A stretch of DNA of 64,000 bases from positions 843,501 through 907,500 of the forward strand of contig NZ_CP015506.1 in the NCBI RefSeq assembly GCF_000294775.2, written 5' to 3'. The stretch is from Cytobacillus oceanisediminis 2691 (lineage in GTDB: Bacteria; Bacillota; Bacilli; Bacillales; Cytobacillaceae). Under the pieces are notes generated by a model. That model saw only the letters and a list, made by a program, of their open reading frames with translations. It ran no database searches and was not told where the DNA came from. Shown piece by piece: positions 1-8,323 of this stretch (position 1 is the first letter of the stretch; every line of letters starts with the position of its first letter). The position numbers and the translations under genes were made by a program.

Positions 1-155
1 AGCCTTTAACTGCAGCATTATTAGGAGTTTTCCTATTGGGAGAATCGTTAACCGCAGTTTCCTGGCTAGGGATATTCCTCATAATGATGGGGATAGGGGT
101 ATTAATCGGTTCATCTCAAAATTCGGGCCGCAAAATAAGAGCAGCAGAGTCTTAA
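1..155 (+). CDS. C-terminal end of an EamA/DMT-family transporter (partial)
   Basis: The reading frame open from the window edge (codons from base 3) ends with TAA at 153-155. It encodes about 50 residues with two hydrophobic stretches around LLGVFLLGESLT and WLGIFLIMMGIGVLIG, then a basic tail. The G-E-S/x-L-T turn followed by a G-x-x-L-I-M-x-G helix is the usual last-two-helix pattern of EamA drug/metabolite exporters of the cytoplasmic membrane. The substrate cannot be told. The stop touches the next reading frame, but the probable start of that next gene lies further on at 227. Confidence 0.7.
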   Translation, partial: PLTAALLGVFLLGESLTAVSWLGIFLIMMGIGVLIGSSQNSGRKIRAAES

Positions 156-226
156 TGGAAACCATTCATCGTATAAAAACTCCAAAAGAACACATACTAT
201 TATTTAGTCAAAATGGAGGTGTTCTT

Positions 227-1200
227 ATGCCTGAAAAATCTAAAATCAGTTCATCCGAACTGGGTGCATTATGGATGACGTATCAAAAAAAAACGATGAT
301 TCTTCGTATATTAGAATATTTTATTGAGAAATCGAAAAACCCAAAAGCGAAAAATTTGATGTCAGGATTGAGGGAAAAACTTCATCCTAAAGTTGTTGAA
401 ATAAAAAAACTGCTGCAAAATGAGGGGGCGGCTGTCCCTAACGGCTTTACGGATCAGGACGTTAATTTAAATTGTTTGAGAACGGATTTGATATAATGTT
501 TTGCCGGATCTTAAAGGAAATTAGCATGGGCATGTATGTCCTCCATTTAACCATGGCTTATCGAAAGGATATTATTAAGCTTTATAGGGACATGACCGAT
601 TTAACTCAGGAATATTATGGTAAATTTACCCAATTTCTTTTGGATGAAGGGCTGCTTCCAAGTCCCACCTTTATAAACTTCCCTAAATCAGCTGATTTTG
701 TAACCAGTAATAACTATTTAAAAGGAACTAATATTCTTGGTCAGAAGCGCCCCATTAATACGGTGGAATTTGGGCTGCTGTATCACGGGATTGAAACAAA
801 CATCACCGGCATGCAGCTGATGGCTGGATTTGCTCAATGTGCAGAAGGAGAAGAAGTTAGAAAATATTTTTTAAAAGGGAAAGAGCTTTCGAAAGAAATT
901 ATTAAAGAGTTTGGGGAAAAGCTCCTTCAAAACGATATCCAGCCGCCTGCCACTTCAGGGGGAACAGTGACAAATTCAACAGAGGCTCCATTTTCGGATA
1001 AGCTAATGATATTTTGCACCTATCTTTTATGCGGGTTTAGTATTGGCGGACAGGGATTTGGCATCGGCTTCAGCCTTCGCAATGATCTAAATATGAATTT
1101 TGGTAAATTTGGAATTGAGGTTTTTGAGTATATACGTGAAGGTGTAAAGATCATGATTTCCAATGGGTGGCTTGAGGAAGCACCGCGGATGGATGTATAA
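227..1200 (+). pseudogene. DUF3231 family protein, split by a frameshift
   Basis: Two overlapping frames together make one DUF3231-like protein of about 320 residues, a duplicated four-helix family common in Bacillaceae and of unknown function. The first frame starts best at ATG 227, behind GGAGGT at 215-220, and stops at 494-496. The second frame is open from 466 and runs to 1200. The join falls after GFTDQDVNLN and before LFENGFDIMF, where family members usually have A-P-R/K-L-F, so a few residues and the frame are lost between 466 and 496. Downstream sequence shows no other damage (second repeat with WLEEAPRMDV end), so the lesion is recent or a sequencing error. A terminator follows directly. 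Confidence 0.75.
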
Positions 1201-1212
1201 AAATATAATGAA

Positions 1213-1258
1213 AGCCTAATTTCTTCCTGATGTGCCGGAGAGAGTTAGGCTTTTTTTA
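1213..1258 (+). terminator. Rho-independent terminator after the DUF3231 gene
   Basis: AGCCTAA (1213-1219) pairs with TTAGGCT (1245-1251) and is followed by a T run. Confidence 0.75.
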
Positions 1259-1277
1259 TGCTTATTTCTCCATAGTA

Positions 1278-1349
1278 TTTTTTGTTCTACAAAAAAGATT
1301 GCATTGTGAATTAATATTCTTTATTATTTTTTGTAGAACAAAAAATAAT
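1278..1349 (+). promoter_or_regulatory. Promoter bracketed by two inverted copies of a 19-bp A/T-tract palindrome
   Basis: TTTTTTGTTCTACAAAAAA at 1278-1296 is the exact reverse complement of TTTTTTGTAGAACAAAAAA at 1327-1345. Each copy is itself a palindrome of 8-bp arms around a 3-bp centre, and the second extends to 12-bp arms at 1323-1349. Between them lies a SigmaA-like promoter, TTGCAT (1299-1304), a 17-bp spacer and TATTAT (1322-1327), so one copy abuts the -35 and the other covers the -10 and probable transcription start. The ribosome site CGGAGGG follows at 1351. The arrangement suits autorepression by the RHH protein encoded next; that link is inference. Confidence 0.7.
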
Positions 1350-1360
1350 CCGGAGGGTTT

Positions 1361-1750
1361 ATGAAAGAACAAACCTTTACATCATTCGAACAATATGAAG
1401 AGTATCTTAGAAATAAGATGATTTATAAAGCAAAAAGGAAAGGTCTGGAAGGTGAGGGTCTTGCAGAATATCTGAAAAAACATGAGAATGATGCAGCGCG
1501 TATTTGGAAGGAAAACGATCTTCAGAAATGGCTGGAAAAAGACGGGTATGTGACCATAGCCGTCTGGAGGGACGAAACAGGGCAGCGGAAAATTGGAAGG
1601 GGCCGGCCCAAGAAGCCTGAAGGCCAAAAGCTTAAGCATTCCATCCATGTCCGGCTGGATGAAGAAATGTTCAAAAAGCTGAATCATTTCTGCCAGGAAA
1701 AAAAGGTGGATGTTTCAGAAGCCATACGGATTCTTATCCATAACCTTTGA
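1361..1750 (+). CDS. Ribbon-helix-helix transcriptional regulator with AT-hook-like segment
   Basis: The protein has 129 residues and starts at ATG 1361 behind CGGAGGG. Residues 1-70 are charged and helical. Residues 79-86 read GRGRPKKP, an AT-hook-like GRP core flanked by basic residues. Residues 93-129 (SIHVRLDEEMFKKL...VSEAIRILI) match the strand-helix-helix pattern of MetJ/Arc-type DNA-binding domains. An AT-minor-groove binder plus RHH fits the A/T-tract palindromes on its own promoter. It lies 40 bp upstream of the Bcr/CflA pump in the same direction with no terminator between, so the two are probably co-transcribed and the pump may be controlled by this protein. I do not recognise a named ortholog. 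Confidence 0.7.
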   Translation: MKEQTFTSFEQYEEYLRNKMIYKAKRKGLEGEGLAEYLKKHENDAARIWKENDLQKWLEKDGYVTIAVWRDETGQRKIGRGRPKKPEGQKLKHSIHVRLDEEMFKKLNHFCQEKKVDVSEAIRILIHNL

Positions 1751-1790
1751 GCTTAAAGTCCAAAAATCATAAGAAAAGGCAGGACAATCA

Positions 1791-3044
1791 ATGAATGATT
1801 CTTTAGGAAATATAAGAAATGCCCCGGGTGCACCTTCAAAGTCAAGGCGATTATGGATGGCGATCGTACTTGGTACTTTAGCTGCGTTTGCCCCGTTATC
1901 CATCGACATGTATTTGCCGGCTCTGCCTGATATAGCTAATGATTTGCATACCAAGCCGTCCCTGGTCCAGCTTAGTTTAACCTTTTTCCTGCTCGGTCTA
2001 TCCCTAGGCCAGCTGCTTGCAGGGCCGCTCAGTGATGTGCGCGGACGCCGGAAGCCGCTTCTTATAGGGCTATTGATTTATTTTGCTGTTTCTCTCTTGT
2101 GCGCCTTTAGCCAGTCCATCTGGGGCTTGATTGGGCTGAGGTTTATTCAGGGTCTGGCCGGGGCAGCAGGAATTGTCATCTCCCGTGCGATTGTCCGGGA
2201 TCTTTACTCAGGCACTGAGCTGACTAAATTTTTCTCTCTGCTGGCTTTAGTGAATGGTGTGGCCCCCATCCTTGCTCCTATACTTGGCGGCCAGTTATTG
2301 CGGATTGCTCCCTGGCAGGGAGTGTTTATCGTTTTGAGTGTAATCGGCTTGGTGATGTTTCTTGTCGTACTATTCGGTCTGCCAGAGACGCTGTCTGAAG
2401 ATTCCCGTTCACAGGGCGGTATAAAAAACACATTAACCACCTTTCAGCAGCTCTTATCTGATCGAAGTTTCATAGGGTATGCATTGTCTCAAGGACTGGT
2501 GTTTGCTGCCATGTTTGCGTATATATCCGGCTCACCTTTCGTCCTTCAGAATATGTATGGGGCCTCCCCGCAGATGTTCAGCCTGATATTTGCCATCAAC
2601 GGTCTAGGAATCATCATTTCCAGTCAAATCACGGGAAGGCTGGCGGGGCGGATCAGCGAAAGGAAGCTTTTTACGGCTGGCATATGCATCTCTTTCATTG
2701 GAGCTATTGCTCTATTAATCATGCTTCTTTTAGATGCAGGCTTGTACGCTATTTTGCCGCCGTTATTCTTTGTGGTTGCAAGTATTGGGGTGGTGAGTAC
2801 TTCAGGCTTCTCGCTTGCCATGCAAAATCAGGGCAAGTCGGCAGGGAGTGCCTCCGCATTACTGGGAGTACTATCCTTAATCTTTGGAGGAGGTGTGGCT
2901 CCCCTTGTTGGCTTAGGAGACAGACCGGCGATATCGATGGGGATTGTCATAGCATGTGCAAGTACCGGGGCTGTACTGTCCTATATGTTCCTGGCAGCCC
3001 GGCCCAGTGGGAAATCCATTGATAATGAGAAAGCTGCCATGTAA
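1791..3044 (+). CDS. Bcr/CflA family multidrug efflux MFS transporter
   Basis: The 417-residue protein has the 12-helix major facilitator pattern. It shows the Bcr/CflA N-terminal signature PLSIDMYLPALPDI (about residues 36-49), the loop 2-3 motif GPLSDVRGRRKPLL (about 77-90), and the helix-5 region VNGVAPILAPILGGQL. Family members export drugs such as bicyclomycin or sulfonamides, or small peptides, by proton antiport at the cytoplasmic membrane. The ribosome site before ATG 1791 is weak (AGGCAGGA). Its position just behind the RHH regulator suggests controlled expression. The substrate is unknown. Confidence 0.88.
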   Translation: MNDSLGNIRNAPGAPSKSRRLWMAIVLGTLAAFAPLSIDMYLPALPDIANDLHTKPSLVQLSLTFFLLGLSLGQLLAGPLSDVRGRRKPLLIGLLIYFAVSLLCAFSQSIWGLIGLRFIQGLAGAAGIVISRAIVRDLYSGTELTKFFSLLALVNGVAPILAPILGGQLLRIAPWQGVFIVLSVIGLVMFLVVLFGLPETLSEDSRSQGGIKNTLTTFQQLLSDRSFIGYALSQGLVFAAMFAYISGSPFVLQNMYGASPQMFSLIFAINGLGIIISSQITGRLAGRISERKLFTAGICISFIGAIALLIMLLLDAGLYAILPPLFFVVASIGVVSTSGFSLAMQNQGKSAGSASALLGVLSLIFGGGVAPLVGLGDRPAISMGIVIACASTGAVLSYMFLAARPSGKSIDNEKAAM

Positions 3045-3095
3045 ATAACCTATTAATCTAGTAAAATGAGTTATAAATGAAAGGGGAAATTAACA

Positions 3096-3581
3096 GTGGA
3101 TATACAGAAAATAATCACGACTCGCCGCAACATAAAAAAGTTCAAATCTGATAAAGTGGAGCATAGTTTAATCACCTCCTGGCTAGAGGCTGCGAGCATG
3201 GCACCCAACCATAAAATGACGGAGCCATGGGAGATATTATTTGTTGGTCCGGAAACAAGGGCAAAGCTGAATCACAAAACCGATTTTTGCCAGGCGCCAG
3301 TCGTGCTGGCCATCCTGTCCAGGCATGGAGCAACCGACCTGGAACGAACTGAGAATATGGCTGCAGTATCATGCTTTATTCAGAACTTCATGCTGATGGC
3401 GTGGGACTCAGGAGTAGGGACATTCTGGTCTTCCCTGGGGGTTTCAGCTGCAGCAAGAACTGCTTTAAATGTCCCGGATGATTATGATGTAGTTGGTATT
3501 TTAGGAGTAGGCTTTCCTGAGGAGGTACCTGAAGCGAAGGAGCGTACACCGATTGAAAGGAAAATAAGGCATTTATCATAA
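3096..3581 (+). CDS. Nitroreductase family protein (FMN-dependent oxidoreductase)
   Basis: The 161-residue protein starts at GTG 3096 behind AAAGGGGAAAT. The N-terminal I-x-T-R-R-N-I-K-K-F is the FMN-phosphate-binding RR motif of the nitroreductase/NfsA-like fold, followed by APNHKMTEPWEILFVG. The C-terminal G-I-L-G-V-G-F-P-E-E turn is also typical. It is shorter than the usual 190-220 residues, in line with the minimal TM1586/YdjA-like group. It probably reduces nitro or quinone compounds with NAD(P)H in the cytosol. It sits behind the efflux pump (52-bp gap) and may share its transcript; a terminator follows. Confidence 0.85.
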   Translation: MDIQKIITTRRNIKKFKSDKVEHSLITSWLEAASMAPNHKMTEPWEILFVGPETRAKLNHKTDFCQAPVVLAILSRHGATDLERTENMAAVSCFIQNFMLMAWDSGVGTFWSSLGVSAAARTALNVPDDYDVVGILGVGFPEEVPEAKERTPIERKIRHLS

Positions 3582-3590
3582 GTATTTTTA

Positions 3591-3623
3591 TAGGGCGCCT
3601 ATCCAATGGATGGTGCTCTTTTT
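3591..3623 (+). terminator. Rho-independent terminator after the nitroreductase gene
   Basis: AGGGCGCC-TATCC pairs with GGATGGTGCTCT, with one bulge and two G-T pairs, then a T run. It closes the RHH/pump/nitroreductase unit. The next open frame extends back into this hairpin, which argues against an early start for that gene. Confidence 0.65.
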
Positions 3624-3687
3624 TGTTTTTGTTAGAATATGGTATGATTTTGAAGTAATAGATTTATATCTTACCGGAGGGGTTCAT

Positions 3688-4029
3688 ATGATGATCTTTC
3701 AGGCTATTATAATCATTTTAATATGGGCGATTCCGATTTTCCTTTTTATAAAAACTTATAAAAAAATGGAAAAAGAAGAACAGCAGGATGCTAGAGACGA
3801 GTTGAAAAACCCTTCATTTCTCCTGATTTTTGTAGGCGGCTGCATTGGTTTTCAAGTCTTTATTACCGGCAGCATTTCAGAAATCAAAATCATTCAGCAT
3901 ATAGGTGCAGGCTTAGTGTTCATCGGCTTTGTTTCAGGATGTATGGCTGCTTTCAGACAGAGGAAGGTTATAAAGGGCCTGGCCTTAATGATTGTTGGGA
4001 TAATTGGCACAATTGTTTATAGTATCTAG
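3688..4029 (+). CDS. Small integral membrane protein, unknown function
   Basis: I chose ATG 3688 because CCGGAGGGG lies just upstream at 3674-3682; the frame is open further back but only into a terminator hairpin. The 113-residue product has an N-terminal hydrophobic segment (residues 3-22), a charged stretch KTYKKMEKEEQQDARDELK, then three more hydrophobic segments (about 47-62, 70-90, 95-113). The topology is that of a four-helix membrane protein. I do not recognise the family. Only 15 bp separate it from the following lipoprotein gene, so the two are likely one operon. Confidence 0.65.
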   Translation: MMIFQAIIIILIWAIPIFLFIKTYKKMEKEEQQDARDELKNPSFLLIFVGGCIGFQVFITGSISEIKIIQHIGAGLVFIGFVSGCMAAFRQRKVIKGLALMIVGIIGTIVYSI

Positions 4030-4044
4030 GCAGAGGTGATGAGT

Positions 4045-4572
4045 ATGACAAGAATGACGAGAGAGATTTCTTATATATTGCTAATTCTACCCATGTTACT
4101 AACAGCTTGTACTCAAACCCCTGACTTCGAGCCGTATGATGGAAGGGCATTAAGGATTGCGGTAGTTGGAGAACCGCCAGAAGAAAATGAAGAACAAGTG
4201 AAGTTTCATGAAATTTCTTTTGATGAACTTACAAATGAGGAATTGAGCTCTTATGATGCAGTTATAATGACGGAAGAAAATCTTCCTAAAGCAGCTGAAG
4301 CCAAATATGCAGATACATATTCAGATTCATCCATTCCATTCTTTTTTATATCAGCCAGCAGTTATATCCCGTTTACTGTTAAAGACCCAGAATATAATGA
4401 TTCATGGAAATGGGAAGCCGGTAAAAGCTATGCTGTGGGAGTTCTTAAATCCAAAGAAAATGATTCATTTCATAGTTGGGGGTATGGGTTGTATAATGAC
4501 GAAATGACTGATGAATCTATTCATGATGTGTATTCGAGAATTTTTAAGACCATTGATGAGTTTAATCACTAA
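4045..4572 (+). CDS. Putative lipoprotein, unknown function
   Basis: ATG 4045 is preferred because AGAGGTGAT at 4032-4040 gives sensible spacing; GTG 4036 and ATG 4039 are alternatives. The 175-residue product has a type II signal peptide: MTRMTRE, a hydrophobic core, then the lipobox LLTAC with Cys22 as the lipidated residue. The mature part is acidic (PPEENEEQVKFHEISFDELTNEEL is a visible acidic run), with a segment SSYDAVIMTEENLPKA that looks like a Rossmann-type strand-turn. It probably sits on the outer face of the membrane next to the small membrane protein encoded upstream. No family recognised. Confidence 0.65.
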   Translation: MTRMTREISYILLILPMLLTACTQTPDFEPYDGRALRIAVVGEPPEENEEQVKFHEISFDELTNEELSSYDAVIMTEENLPKAAEAKYADTYSDSSIPFFFISASSYIPFTVKDPEYNDSWKWEAGKSYAVGVLKSKENDSFHSWGYGLYNDEMTDESIHDVYSRIFKTIDEFNH

Positions 4573-4694
4573 TGGAAAAAAGATCATTTCAAATATACTG
4601 CTTGTGGAATAATAGAGACTGCCCTAGCCTAAGACTTAAAAAAATTGTGCCAGAATGAATGACGTGACCATTATTCCAGTAAAGAGGGATATTT

Positions 4695-5369
4695 ATGTAT
4701 AGAATCATGATGATAGAAGACGATCTTAAAATAAGACGGATTGTCGCTGATACGCTAAAAAAATGGCAATATGATGTGGTGGAGGTAACCCAATTTGACC
4801 AGGTGCTGACGGAATTTGAGCAGACAAGTCCACACCTCATTTTATTAGATATCAATCTTCCCGTTTTTGATGGATACTACTGGTGCCAGCAAATACGCTC
4901 TGTTTCAAAAGTGCCGATCATTTTCCTTTCCTCCAGAAATCAAAATATGGATATAATAATGGCCATTAATATGGGCGGGGATGATTTTATCCAGAAGCCC
5001 TTTGATTTGGATATCCTTCTCGCGAGGATCAGTGCGCTCATCCGCAGGAAGTATACTTATCAGGAAGATGAGAATATCCGTTTTATCCATCGCGGCCTGA
5101 AATTAAATGTGACCAATTCAACGATTGAATTTAATGGACAAAGCAATGAGCTAAGCCGGAATGAATTCATCCTTTTGCAATTGATGATGCGGAATATCGG
5201 GAAAATTGTCTCGAGGGATGACTTAATGCAGGCACTATGGAATGAGGAACAGTTTGTCGATGATAATACACTTACCGTGAATGTGAATCGGATGCGCAGG
5301 AAAATTGCAGCAATTGGACTAGAGGACTTCATTGTCACTCGGAAAGGGTTAGGGTATTTAATTGAATGA
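4695..5369 (+). CDS. BceR-like OmpR-family response regulator (module 1)
   Basis: The 224-residue protein has a receiver domain (residues 1-120; acidic pair D9/D10, phospho-acceptor D52 in LDINLP, K about 101 in QKPFD) and a C-terminal winged-helix DNA-binding domain ending RKGLGYLIE. The sequence around D52, LDINLPVFDGYYWCQQIR, is typical of regulators that work with intramembrane-sensing kinases and control antimicrobial-peptide ABC transporters. The stop overlaps the kinase start by four bases. Its likely target is the convergent ABC transporter, whose promoter carries a TGACA-N4-TGTCA site at 9141-9154. Confidence 0.88.
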   Translation: MYRIMMIEDDLKIRRIVADTLKKWQYDVVEVTQFDQVLTEFEQTSPHLILLDINLPVFDGYYWCQQIRSVSKVPIIFLSSRNQNMDIIMAINMGGDDFIQKPFDLDILLARISALIRRKYTYQEDENIRFIHRGLKLNVTNSTIEFNGQSNELSRNEFILLQLMMRNIGKIVSRDDLMQALWNEEQFVDDNTLTVNVNRMRRKIAAIGLEDFIVTRKGLGYLIE

Positions 5370-6361
5370 ACTTCCTTAGTTTTCTATCCTATGAAAAACC
5401 TTATATAGTCCTCTATCTGATCAGTTTCCTGATTTCAGCAGCGATCTTTTTTACTGATATCAATGGCAGCCTGGCATGGGGGACATTCCTTTATGCCTTC
5501 GCCTTATCTTCGATTGTATTGATCGGGTTTTTATTATATCGGTACCAGCAAAACCTGCGCGTGATTAGGCAATTGGAAAGGGCGGATTATGACAGCCTGT
5601 CTCTGGAAGGAGAGTTCGCTAAAACCCACATCGATGAGCTGAAGCGTGAACATATACGTGAAATGAATAGGATTCAGGACAGGCAGAAGGAACATTACGA
5701 TTTTATCGTCTCCTGGTTCCATGAAATAAAAACACCGATTGCTGTTCTTCGCCTGCTGCAGCAAACCGATATGGACGCAGGCAGTTTAAGAGAAGAAATC
5801 ACAAAAATTGAGAATTATGTTGATCAAGCACTCTATTACGCTAAACTAGACAGCTTTAATCAGGATTACGATATCCAGAAATGTGATATTATCAAGATTC
5901 TTAAGGATATTGTAAAGTCTCACTCCAAAACCTTTATTTCAAAAAATATCCGCATCCACATTCAGGCAGATATGCTGGAGGTTCAAAGTGATCCTAAATG
6001 GCTCCAGTTCATCGTCAATCAGCTTCTGACAAACAGTTTGAAATATACAGAACCTGGCGGAGAGATCACCATTTCCATATCGGAAACCCCACAAGAAAAA
6101 CAGCTCTTGATTCGGGATAATGGGATTGGCATCAGCCAGAAAGATCTTCCGAGGGTATTTAATCGCGGTTTTACCGGAGAAACGGGGCGATTGTATTCGA
6201 AGTCGACCGGAATGGGATTATATTTAGCCCAGCAGTTAAGCAACAAGTTAGGGCATTACATTAGCTGTACGTCGAATGTGAGAGAGTACACCCAATTTAT
6301 CGTTCACTTCCCGCTCGATAGCGATCCGTTTTTGATAATGCAAAAAACACACGATGAGTAA
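5366..6361 (+). CDS. BceS-like intramembrane-sensing histidine kinase (module 1)
   Basis: The 331-residue kinase has two close N-terminal membrane helices (about 13-30 and 38-58) with almost no extracellular loop, the hallmark of BceS-type kinases that sense through their partner ABC transporter. The H-box SWFHEIKTP places the phosphorylated histidine at about residue 119. The N-box NQLLTNSLKY and the DNGIGIS and GMGLYL glycine boxes are all present. It overlaps the response regulator gene by four bases. The last codons form half of a perfect terminator stem shared with the convergent permease gene. Confidence 0.88.
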   Translation: MNFLSFLSYEKPYIVLYLISFLISAAIFFTDINGSLAWGTFLYAFALSSIVLIGFLLYRYQQNLRVIRQLERADYDSLSLEGEFAKTHIDELKREHIREMNRIQDRQKEHYDFIVSWFHEIKTPIAVLRLLQQTDMDAGSLREEITKIENYVDQALYYAKLDSFNQDYDIQKCDIIKILKDIVKSHSKTFISKNIRIHIQADMLEVQSDPKWLQFIVNQLLTNSLKYTEPGGEITISISETPQEKQLLIRDNGIGISQKDLPRVFNRGFTGETGRLYSKSTGMGLYLAQQLSNKLGHYISCTSNVREYTQFIVHFPLDSDPFLIMQKTHDE

Positions 6362-6384
6362 TGTAACTCATCGTGTGTTTTTTT
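6342..6384. terminator. Bidirectional terminator embedded in both convergent gene ends
   Basis: An 18-bp perfect stem (6342-6359 with 6366-6383, loop AATGTA) is flanked by A6 and T7. The kinase stop (6359-6361) and the permease stop (6368-6370, minus strand) both lie inside the hairpin, so the terminator stem encodes the C-terminal residues of both proteins. Confidence 0.9.
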
Positions 6385-8323
6385 CGCTGACAATTTTGTA
6401 GTAAATAGATACGGATGAAATGTAAAAGATTAGATACGTTAACACATATAGTCCCATGACTGAAAAAATAATCGCCGTTAAAGAAGGCAAATCTTTTATC
6501 ACCAGGATGACTGTGTAATATAAAAGGAACCAGCTGTGCAGCAACCCCAGCAGGAGCGGCGGCAAAAATACGAACAGCAATTGTTTTCGGATAATCTTTT
6601 TCATTTCTTTGTCGTCCACACCGATTTTTCGTAAAATGGCGTAGTGCTCCCGCTCTTCTGTAGCTTCTCGCAGCTGTTTAAAGTAAATGACACTCCCTAA
6701 TGCAAACAATGCAATAACGGCAAAAAAGGCAACGGAGAACAAGATTAAAGAAGAAGACTCCGTATCAAGGGAATACATATCAATATAGGCCGAATAATAG
6801 GCTCCTTCTGTTTTCATAACGAGGCCGTATATTTCCCGTGATACATCATTGGATGTTTTAGGATCTTCGATTTGATAAATTTCAAATGAAGAAAGGGTGT
6901 GATGTTCTCTTAAGTTCTCAAAAGCTTCGTTTGAAATAATGAGTACAGAAGGCTGGGGCTGGGTATTTCCGCCAGGGCTCGTTGGGATGCTTAACAGCGG
7001 GTATCGTATTTTTTCGACTACACGAAATGTATTGTCTTCCAATACGGTCATTTCAGGCTGAGAACTTTTATATTTTTCCGGTTCATCAATTCCTCTTGTT
7101 AATACAATTGCCTCTTCACCTTCTAAATCTGCTTTTTCACCAGCTTTGCGCAAATCAACAATTGCATTTAATTGGGACTCCGGAAAAAGGTAAAACTCTT
7201 CGGTGTAATATTCGGGATGGCTAAAAAATGCGTTTCTATTCTGGATTTTTTCTGTTTGAATCCCTGTAATGGTTTCATGATCAATGATTGGATGTGAGTC
7301 ATTCATCAGCTGTTCAATTTGTCTTTGAGTTGCATCATCCTGGGTCGAAAAGGCAATATGATTTGGAAATTCTTTTTTCACAACCTCGCCTTTCACAGCG
7401 TAATCTACAGCAATAAATCCGACTGTAAAGATGACAATCGCACTAATCAGTGAATTGAATGTAAAATTGACTGTATTTCCTCGAATAGAAAAACGGAGAG
7501 AGGAGATCCATAACATCTTACTGCCAATAAAATAGTTTTTCCTTTGACTCAGCTTTTGTAACATCCAGCCGGAAAACTGGCGGAAAAATAAATACGTCCC
7601 GGCAATCAGAGCCACTGTTACAGCTGCTAATGTTTCTTTAAAATGATCTTTCCAGATGTCCGTATCTCCTATGGTAATCATATAGTAAGACCCGGCAATC
7701 AATATAATGGACAATAACGCCAGGCCAAAAGAAAATGTAAACGGTTTATCCCTTTTTTCCTTTGCATGAAACAATTCCACTAACTGGACACGCCGGACGT
7801 TAAAATAACTTTGAATTGTAATAATGATGATTAATAAGGCGAATAACAGAACTGTTGATACAATGGCTTCCAGTGGAAAAGCAAAAGAAATGTCCTCATT
7901 GTAGCGCATTAAGTTCATTAATACCGCACCGAAAAATTTCGATAGCAAGCCACCGATTAATATACCGCTGAAGACCGAAATGGCGCTCAAGAATAATGTT
8001 TCAAAGAAGACCATTGCAGCAACTTGTCTTTCCTTCATTCCGTAAAGTAAATACATGCCGAATTCTTTTTTTCGCTGCTTCATGAAAAAGGAGTTCGCGT
8101 ACAAAATAAAAAATACTATAAACAAAAAGACAATTACCGAAGCAAGGGAAATGACCATTTTGTAGTTTTCTTTATTTTGAATGGCTGCGACTACATCTTT
8201 GTTAAACATTAGACCAGAAAAAGTAAAGTAAATGACAACCCCGACAAACATGGAAATGAAATAAATGGTATACAGCCGGAAGTTCCGCTTCATGTTCCTC
8301 CATGATAAATCTACTAAGTTCAT
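6368..8323 (-). CDS. BceB-like ABC transporter permease (module 1)
   Basis: The 651-residue membrane protein begins MNLVDLSWRNMKRNFRLYTIYF, followed by paired FtsX-type helices with the motif KQRKKEFGMYLLYGMKERQ (about 82-100). It has a large extracellular domain of roughly 200 residues between helices 7 and 8 (about 310-520) and ends with two further helices. This ten-helix layout with one large outer domain is that of BceB/PsdB/YxdM transporters, which confer resistance to peptide antibiotics and act as the sensor for the paired kinase. The start overlaps the ATPase stop by four bases. Confidence 0.9.
   Translation of the reverse strand: MNLVDLSWRNMKRNFRLYTIYFISMFVGVVIYFTFSGLMFNKDVVAAIQNKENYKMVISLASVIVFLFIVFFILYANSFFMKQRKKEFGMYLLYGMKERQVAAMVFFETLFLSAISVFSGILIGGLLSKFFGAVLMNLMRYNEDISFAFPLEAIVSTVLLFALLIIIITIQSYFNVRRVQLVELFHAKEKRDKPFTFSFGLALLSIILIAGSYYMITIGDTDIWKDHFKETLAAVTVALIAGTYLFFRQFSGWMLQKLSQRKNYFIGSKMLWISSLRFSIRGNTVNFTFNSLISAIVIFTVGFIAVDYAVKGEVVKKEFPNHIAFSTQDDATQRQIEQLMNDSHPIIDHETITGIQTEKIQNRNAFFSHPEYYTEEFYLFPESQLNAIVDLRKAGEKADLEGEEAIVLTRGIDEPEKYKSSQPEMTVLEDNTFRVVEKIRYPLLSIPTSPGGNTQPQPSVLIISNEAFENLREHHTLSSFEIYQIEDPKTSNDVSREIYGLVMKTEGAYYSAYIDMYSLDTESSSLILFSVAFFAVIALFALGSVIYFKQLREATEEREHYAILRKIGVDDKEMKKIIRKQLLFVFLPPLLLGLLHSWFLLYYTVILVIKDLPSLTAIIFSVMGLYVLTYLIFYISSVSIYYKIVSEKNTR

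Noticed and set aside
3610..3687. Longer start for the small membrane protein
   Set aside because: The region is a terminator hairpin; GGAGGGG before 3688 marks the start.
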